A stretch of 64,000 nucleotides of DNA from Epiperipatus broadwayi. Lineage: Eukaryota > Onychophora > Udeonychophora > Euonychophora > Peripatidae. Every line of letters begins with the position of its first letter. Within the stretch, counting starts at the first letter, position 1. The translations under genes were made by a program, and so were the position numbers. Under the pieces are notes generated by a model. It was not told where the DNA came from. It did no database searches and was given only the letters and a program-made list of their open reading frames with translations. Positions 63,881 through 64,000 of the stretch are shown piece after piece. Where the stretch lies: the NCBI GenBank assembly GCA_028023455.1, contig JAQFVV010012491.1, forward strand, positions 1,101,501 through 1,165,500, read 5' to 3'.

Positions 63881-64000
63881 CCCACTTGTACTTCCCTGTA
63901 TATTTGTATAGGGTCCAACTTAACTCTTTTTACCATTAGCCATAGGTATTTCAGACTTTCTTAATTCCCTGCCCTAAACTCTGATTTGGTCTAATATTTT

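Larger units (their letters stand above)
60975..64000 (-). mobile_element. Degenerate Ty3/gypsy LTR retrotransposon (pol region)
   Basis: On the minus strand the domains come in Ty3/gypsy order: protease end, reverse transcriptase, RNase H, then zinc-finger integrase and GPY/F module. The element enters from beyond the right edge of the window, so gag, the protease active site and the 5' LTR are not visible. Stops and frameshifts break the reading frame many times, so it is inactive. Integrase following RNase H distinguishes it from Ty1/copia. The clade within Ty3/gypsy is not resolved. Confidence 0.92.

Noticed and set aside
1-64000. CRISPR array, operon, phage or bacterial defence system
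   Set aside because: No regularly spaced short repeats, no ribosome-binding-site-driven genes and no bacterial-type gene density; the content is that of an animal gene desert.

Overview
The window is about three-quarters A+T, poor in CpG over most of its length, and carries no recognisable host exon, rRNA gene or functional tRNA gene. What can be recognised is eukaryotic mobile DNA: Penelope-like elements with GIY-YIG endonuclease, a hAT transposon with a BED-finger transposase, a LINE, a Ty3/gypsy retrotransposon, several tRNA-derived SINE families and fold-back elements. This mix, with CpG depletion suggesting germline methylation, points to a large, AT-rich animal genome, most likely an invertebrate. 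I cannot name the species. The window reads as a gene desert or the inside of very large introns.

Layout. At 2.1-3.2 kb lies a Penelope-like remnant (end of the reverse transcriptase plus GIY-YIG domain) between inverted arms. At 4.5-6.9 kb a SINE (family A) is split by a 2.1 kb LTR-like element with TG...CA ends, a 4-bp target duplication and a compact CRE/AP-1/TATA promoter. At 7.9-8.7 kb a second GIY-YIG fragment sits between 245-bp inverted arms, with a 14-bp flanking direct repeat. At 10.8-12.5 kb there is a head-to-head pile of family-A SINEs, then a fold-back repeat. Further Penelope endonuclease tails lie at 13.4 and 22.4 kb, a degenerate tandem repeat at 15.7-16.3 kb and a perfect 84-bp inverted repeat at 20.2 kb. 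A dead but structurally complete hAT transposon with 8-bp target duplications spans 25.0-27.3 kb, and a decayed LINE 30.0-31.1 kb.

From 38.8 to about 41.3 kb is a domain with many more CpGs than its surroundings, probably a younger insertion, with a TGTAACGG left end like the LTR-like element. A 1.08 kb non-autonomous DNA transposon with about 20-bp terminal inverted repeats lies at 49.7-50.8 kb, and a roughly 0.7 kb tandem duplication at 53.0-54.5 kb. The right edge (61.0-64.0 kb) is the pol region of a degenerate Ty3/gypsy element on the minus strand: protease end, RT, RNase H, integrase with GPY/F module. Three dispersed SINE families are defined from internal copies: A (about 280 bp), B (tRNA-like head plus poly-A, about 90-120 bp) and C (shared 3' core near GAGCAATAAAGCC).

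No genes here work together as a pathway. The protein-coding traces are all transposon proteins broken by stops and frameshifts. The most informative signals are nested insertions, which give a relative order of events, and palindromes that could make double-stranded RNA or be assembly artefacts. Identities are by eye from reading the sequence, so percentages and edges are approximate.
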